From assembly GCA_041743125.1 (NCBI GenBank), contig JBGTNK010000004.1, positions 1-64,000 of the forward strand: a DNA stretch of 64,000 bases, given 5' to 3'. Below, one piece after another: positions 61,584-64,000 of this stretch. A program made the position numbers and the translations under genes. How positions within the stretch are numbered: the stretch's first letter is position 1; each line of letters opens with the position of its first letter. The notes beneath the pieces are model-generated. The model saw only the letters and a list, made by a program, of their open reading frames with translations. It was not told the origin of the DNA and ran no database searches. Source of the stretch: Terrimonas_B sp041743125 (GTDB lineage Bacteria > Bacteroidota > Bacteroidia > Chitinophagales > Chitinophagaceae).

Positions 61584-61853
61584 ATGAACACACAAAGTAA
61601 AGTTTTACTAGGCATACTTGGCGCTGCAGCAGCAGGCGTAGTAATCGGTATGTTATTAGCTCCTGAAAAGGGGGAAGAAACCCGCAAAAAATTGAAAAAA
61701 ACAGCTGGTGAGTGGGCTGATAGCCTGACCCATTTATGGGAAAGTGGCAAAGCTGCCGGTAAGGAAGAATTAAGTCATTTAAAAGAAAAAGCAGGATTTG
61801 CCAAGTCTGCAGCTGAAGAAAAAGTAAATAAATTAAAAGAAAGCTTTACCTAA
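61584..61853 (+). CDS. YtxH domain-containing protein
   Basis: Protein of 89 residues. A single N-terminal membrane helix (LLGILGAAAAGVVIGMLLAP) is followed by the YtxH signature EKGEETRKKLKK and a charged helical tail with KEELSHLKEKAGF. YtxH proteins are general-stress-type membrane proteins of unclear function. A strong terminator follows immediately, so it may also be expressed alone. It forms a group with the next two genes, which encode a holin-like membrane protein and a helical protein, as is common in Bacteroidota. Confidence 0.88.
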   Translation: MNTQSKVLLGILGAAAAGVVIGMLLAPEKGEETRKKLKKTAGEWADSLTHLWESGKAAGKEELSHLKEKAGFAKSAAEEKVNKLKESFT

Positions 61854-61866
61854 TCTGGCATTGATT

Positions 61867-61899
61867 GAAGCAGGAAAAATCGTCCTGCTTCAGTTTTTT
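61867..61899 (+). terminator. Strong hairpin terminator/attenuator between ytxH and the holin-like gene
   Basis: Perfect 9-bp stem GAAGCAGGA / TCCTGCTTC with a 7-base loop (AAAATCG), then AG and six T. It begins 13 bases after the ytxH stop and lies 25 bases before the ATG of the next gene, so it could reduce read-through and set a higher level of the YtxH protein. Confidence 0.82.
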
Positions 61900-61923
61900 A
61901 AATTCAATTTATTACCACTACCC

Positions 61924-62265
61924 ATGGAGGAACTGAAAGAAAAAACTATTGACCTGGCCCAGCATATAGAAGATCTCGCAGATACTTTCTATAAATTGAA
62001 GGTCGTAAGTGTAACTAAGCGGGCCACTAACCTGGTTTCCGGGGTTGTTATTACAGTACTCATATGTTTATTCGGTTTTTTTGTTTTGTTATTTGGCAGT
62101 TTTGCTCTTGCCTGGTGGCTGGGGGATGTATTAGATAGCCGGATAGCAGGATTTCTATTGACCGCAGTTTTTTTTCTCCTCATCATACTTATTGTTAGTT
62201 TACTTAAAAAACAAACGATATTTCCCATGATAAGAAATCTTATCATACGTAAAGTTTATGAATAA
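61924..62265 (+). CDS. Phage holin family protein (superfamily III, DUF1469-like)
   Basis: Membrane protein of 113 residues with an N-terminal helical segment (EELKEKTIDLAQHIEDLADT) and two adjacent hydrophobic helices (VVITVLICLFGFFVLLFGSF and IAGFLLTAVFFLLIILIVSL) separated by AWWLGDVLDSR. This two-helix layout is called the holin superfamily III. Despite the name it belongs to a chromosomal stress-type cluster and not a prophage: no phage gene is nearby. ATG 61924 follows the hairpin; a frame reading through the hairpin is rejected. Confidence 0.8.
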   Translation: MEELKEKTIDLAQHIEDLADTFYKLKVVSVTKRATNLVSGVVITVLICLFGFFVLLFGSFALAWWLGDVLDSRIAGFLLTAVFFLLIILIVSLLKKQTIFPMIRNLIIRKVYE

Positions 62266-62689
62266 TCCTATCAATACATACCAGGATCTGTTGGATGAAC
62301 AAATAAGACTGCAATCGCTTTTTGTTGCGCAAAAAGAATTGGTTCGCCAGGATATTAATCAATTAAAACTGGAATTGATACCAGTGCAGAAAGCCATTAA
62401 AGTGGTAGAAAAATTTGTGACGAAGGATAATACCAATTGGATACTTTCTACTTCCGCCGGCACATTGATAGATATGTTTATCAGGCGAACTTTACTTTCA
62501 AAGGCTGGATTTATTACTAAAATGGTGGTGCCTTTGTTAATGAAGAATTTTTCTTCGCATGTCATAGCTGATAATAAAGACAAAATATTCAGCAAAATCA
62601 ATTCCTGGTTTAGTAAAAAAAACATGAACGGTAAAACAGCTGATACCGTCAAAGAAAATGAACCTCTTGCCGAAGAAGAAGAAGATTGA
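62258..62689 (+). CDS. Unknown helical protein of the YtxH/holin cluster
   Basis: Protein of 143 residues overlapping the preceding gene by 8 bases, which suggests translational coupling. Predicted mainly helical: QDLLDEQIRLQSLFVAQKEL, QLKLELIPVQKAIKVVEKF, then a hydrophobic stretch around residues 75-100 (FIRRTLLSKAGFITKMVVPLL) and an acidic tail with EEEED. Similar genes often follow YtxH and holin-like genes in Bacteroidota. Function unknown. Confidence 0.65.
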   Translation: MNNPINTYQDLLDEQIRLQSLFVAQKELVRQDINQLKLELIPVQKAIKVVEKFVTKDNTNWILSTSAGTLIDMFIRRTLLSKAGFITKMVVPLLMKNFSSHVIADNKDKIFSKINSWFSKKNMNGKTADTVKENEPLAEEEED

Positions 62690-62720
62690 TTTTCACCTCA
62701 TTTAAATAATTGAAATCCCT

Positions 62721-62728
62721 TATTTTTG
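62721..62728 (+). promoter_or_regulatory. Possible -7 element for tRNA-Ala
   Basis: TATTTTTG is a perfect match to TAnnTTTG, 83 bases before the tRNA and directly after the preceding gene. No TTG sits at a suitable distance upstream, so this is a half-site only. Confidence 0.3.
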
Positions 62729-62811
62729 CTGCCCGGCTTGCATTTTCATTTGCAAAAATTTGTGCAAATAAATAATTGTGAACGGGACATTGCTTCGTTC
62801 TTAAAAAAAAT

Positions 62812-62885
62812 GGGGGATTAGCTCAGTTGGCTAGAGCGCTAGCATGGCATGTTAGAGGTCATCGGTTCGACCCCGATATCCTCCA
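62812..62885 (+). tRNA. tRNA-Ala (anticodon GGC)
   Basis: The 74 bases fold as a full cloverleaf. The acceptor stem is GGGGGAT / ATCCTCC and contains the G3-U70 pair that marks alanine tRNAs. The D arm is GCTC-AGTTGGCTA-GAGC. The anticodon stem is CTAGC / GTTAG, with loop ATGGCAT giving anticodon GGC (reads GCC and GCT). The T arm is ATCGG-TTCGACC-CCGAT. The discriminator is A; the 3' CCA is not encoded and must be added. No neighbouring tRNA genes are present. Confidence 0.95.
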
Positions 62886-62890
62886 CTTTT

Positions 62891-62919
62891 AGGTTCTGAG
62901 TTTCAGGACCTTTTTTTTT
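62891..62919 (+). terminator. Rho-independent terminator after tRNA-Ala
   Basis: AGGTTCTG and CAGGACCT pair over 8 bp (one G-T) around a 5-base loop, followed by a run of nine T. It begins 5 bases after the tRNA. Confidence 0.82.
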
Positions 62920-63147
62920 ATAGGAAGTTGAACATTTTTTGGATATTTTTCTGAAGGATCTGTTTGCTAAAAGACTGAAATGCCAATCAAGTTGCTAAAA
63001 GAAAAAAGCAGAAAGTAAATGGGAATAAGCCGAAGCTTTAAAGCATCTTGCAAATTATAGCAAAGTAAATCTTTGACCTGTCGGTAAGAATTTCATCATT
63101 AAATTTATCCGAATTATTCTGGAGAAAAGAACTAGTGGTATCTAAAA

Positions 63148-64000
63148 TCATTTGTATAGCACATTCTTTTCTTTAAAAGCTTTTGGCGTCATGGCAAATT
63201 TTGATTTAAACACGGTAGAAAAATAAGCCTGGGAGGAAAAGCCAACTTTAAAGGCAACTTCAGATATGGATAAATCTTCGTGAGTCAATAGGTACTTTGC
63301 TTTTTTCATGCGAACAGTAAGAATATAATCATTGACATTGAAACCGACTAGTGCTTTCACTTTTCTGTATAGTTGAACCCTTGATATACCGATCTCCTTG
63401 CAAATATTATCTACAGAGAAATTTTCATTGGATAAATTGTTTTCAACAATAGCCGTAAACTCATTGATAAATTTCCTGTCAATTTTGTTGGATGAATTGG
63501 ATCTTGTTTCTGTTGGCAACTCGCTGCTATAGTGGTCCCGTAAGACCGCCCTGTTTTTTAAGAGATTTTTTATGGTTTCTTCAAGATATTCCAGGTTAAA
63601 AGGTTTAACAATAAAAGCATCAGCCTTCAATTTTATTCCCTCAATTTGTTCTTTTATAGTACCCTTTGCAGTTAATAATATGATTGGGATATGCGAAGTG
63701 CGGAGGTCCTGTTTTAGTGTTTCTATAATATGTAGTCCGCTTTGGCCGGGTAAAATAATATCTGAAATAATAATATCAGGAACAATGTCAAAAGCATGAG
63801 ATATACCAGATTCGCCATTTTCTGATTCATAAATTTCATAATTGTCACCAAGCCGGGTTTTCAGAAATGCTCTCAGGTCGTCATTATCTTCAATAATCAA
63901 AACGGAACTTTCTTTACTTGAAACACCGGTTATTTCTTGCTGCAAAACCACTGGTTCCATATCCGTAGTATAAATCTTAATATCCTCGTAAGTATTTATC
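63148..64000 (-). CDS. Hybrid two-component regulator, C-terminal part (receiver plus AraC domain; 5' end outside window)
   Basis: The minus-strand frame is open to the right edge. It holds a receiver domain (SVLIIEDNDDLRAFLKTRL, phospho-acceptor Asp in IIISDIILPGQSG, Lys in FIVKPFN), a linker of about 35 residues, and a C-terminal AraC-type DNA-binding domain (VDNICKEIGISRVQLYRKVKAL, then ISEVAFKVGFSSQAYFSTVFKSKF). This order, with an open frame continuing upstream in place of a clear start, fits the C-terminal half of a Bacteroidota hybrid two-component system (HTCS), whose N-terminus carries a periplasmic sensor and histidine kinase. An ATG at 63960 would give a free-standing regulator of 270 residues, so the fused form is likely but not proven. 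HTCS proteins usually control polysaccharide loci; no such locus is adjacent within the window. Confidence 0.85.
   Translation of the reverse strand, partial: INTYEDIKIYTTDMEPVVLQQEITGVSSKESSVLIIEDNDDLRAFLKTRLGDNYEIYESENGESGISHAFDIVPDIIISDIILPGQSGLHIIETLKQDLRTSHIPIILLTAKGTIKEQIEGIKLKADAFIVKPFNLEYLEETIKNLLKNRAVLRDHYSSELPTETRSNSSNKIDRKFINEFTAIVENNLSNENFSVDNICKEIGISRVQLYRKVKALVGFNVNDYILTVRMKKAKYLLTHEDLSISEVAFKVGFSSQAYFSTVFKSKFAMTPKAFKEKNVLYK

Noticed and set aside
61861..61923. Upstream start of the holin-like gene through the hairpin
   Set aside because: It would translate a perfect terminator stem and T run; the ATG at 61924 gives the conserved N-terminus.
61924..62265. Prophage remnant suggested by the holin-like protein
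   Set aside because: No other phage gene, att site or integrase is present; the protein belongs to a common chromosomal YtxH cluster.

Overview
The window is chromosomal DNA from a member of the Bacteroidota, most likely a Chitinophagaceae relative. The grounds are lipoproteins with short SC-type lipoboxes, type IX secretion (T9SS) sorting domains, a PorP/SprF protein, a PKD-repeat protein with a gliding-motility C-terminus, a hybrid two-component regulator, absence of Shine-Dalgarno sequences, and promoters of the TTG-N17..21-TAnnTTTG type. There is no phage, IS element, CRISPR array or rRNA operon. One tRNA gene (Ala, GGC) is present.

Region 1 (about 1-18.4 kb) is a beta-mannan utilisation locus. 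It starts with the 3' end of one GH26 gene and a complete GH26 lipoprotein. A sodium/solute symporter, a GH130 mannosylglucose phosphorylase and a mannobiose 2-epimerase follow in tight succession. This is the same gene set as the Bacteroides fragilis pathway: mannan to mannobiose, epimerised to mannosylglucose, then phosphorolysed to mannose-1-phosphate and glucose. Next come a clan GH-A hydrolase lipoprotein, two SGNH esterases (one CE2-like, suited to acetylated glucomannan), an aldo/keto reductase, an oxidative module (gluconate-dehydrogenase-subunit-3-like protein, GMC flavoprotein, zinc alcohol dehydrogenase, secreted beta-propeller), a GH5 and another GH26. No SusC/SusD pair is visible; the locus runs off the left edge.

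Region 2 (18.5-25 kb) is protein quality control: clpX, two clpP paralogues, dnaJ and grpE on the minus strand, then an RlmI-like methyltransferase on the plus strand. Region 3 (25-32 kb, minus strand) holds a secreted mini-protein that is almost only a T9SS sorting domain, a peroxiredoxin, a PorP/SprF protein, a giant PKD-repeat protein with no ATG/GTG/TTG start, and a lipoprotein.

Region 4 (32-55.6 kb) is mostly housekeeping: Nif3-like protein, zinc-ribbon protein, recN, fabI, two LolD-type ATPases around a cobalamin adenosyltransferase, gatC, trpS, a deoxynucleoside kinase, pckA, aminopeptidase P, pssA-purS, rsmI, rsmG, a glycosyltransferase and tgt. Less routine are an iodotyrosine-deiodinase-like nitroreductase, a secreted M1 peptidase and a tgt lacking most of its zinc site. 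Region 5 (55.6-64 kb) has a metacaspase with two small unknown genes, a CvfB-like RNA-binding protein, an LptF/LptG permease, a mitochondrial-type citrate synthase, a YtxH/holin-like envelope cluster, tRNA-Ala and the 3' part of a hybrid sensor/AraC regulator.

Most of the window is recognisable biology. The parts least explained by known families are the metacaspase trio, the oxidative module inside the mannan locus, the sorting-domain-only protein, and the dehalogenase-like nitroreductase.
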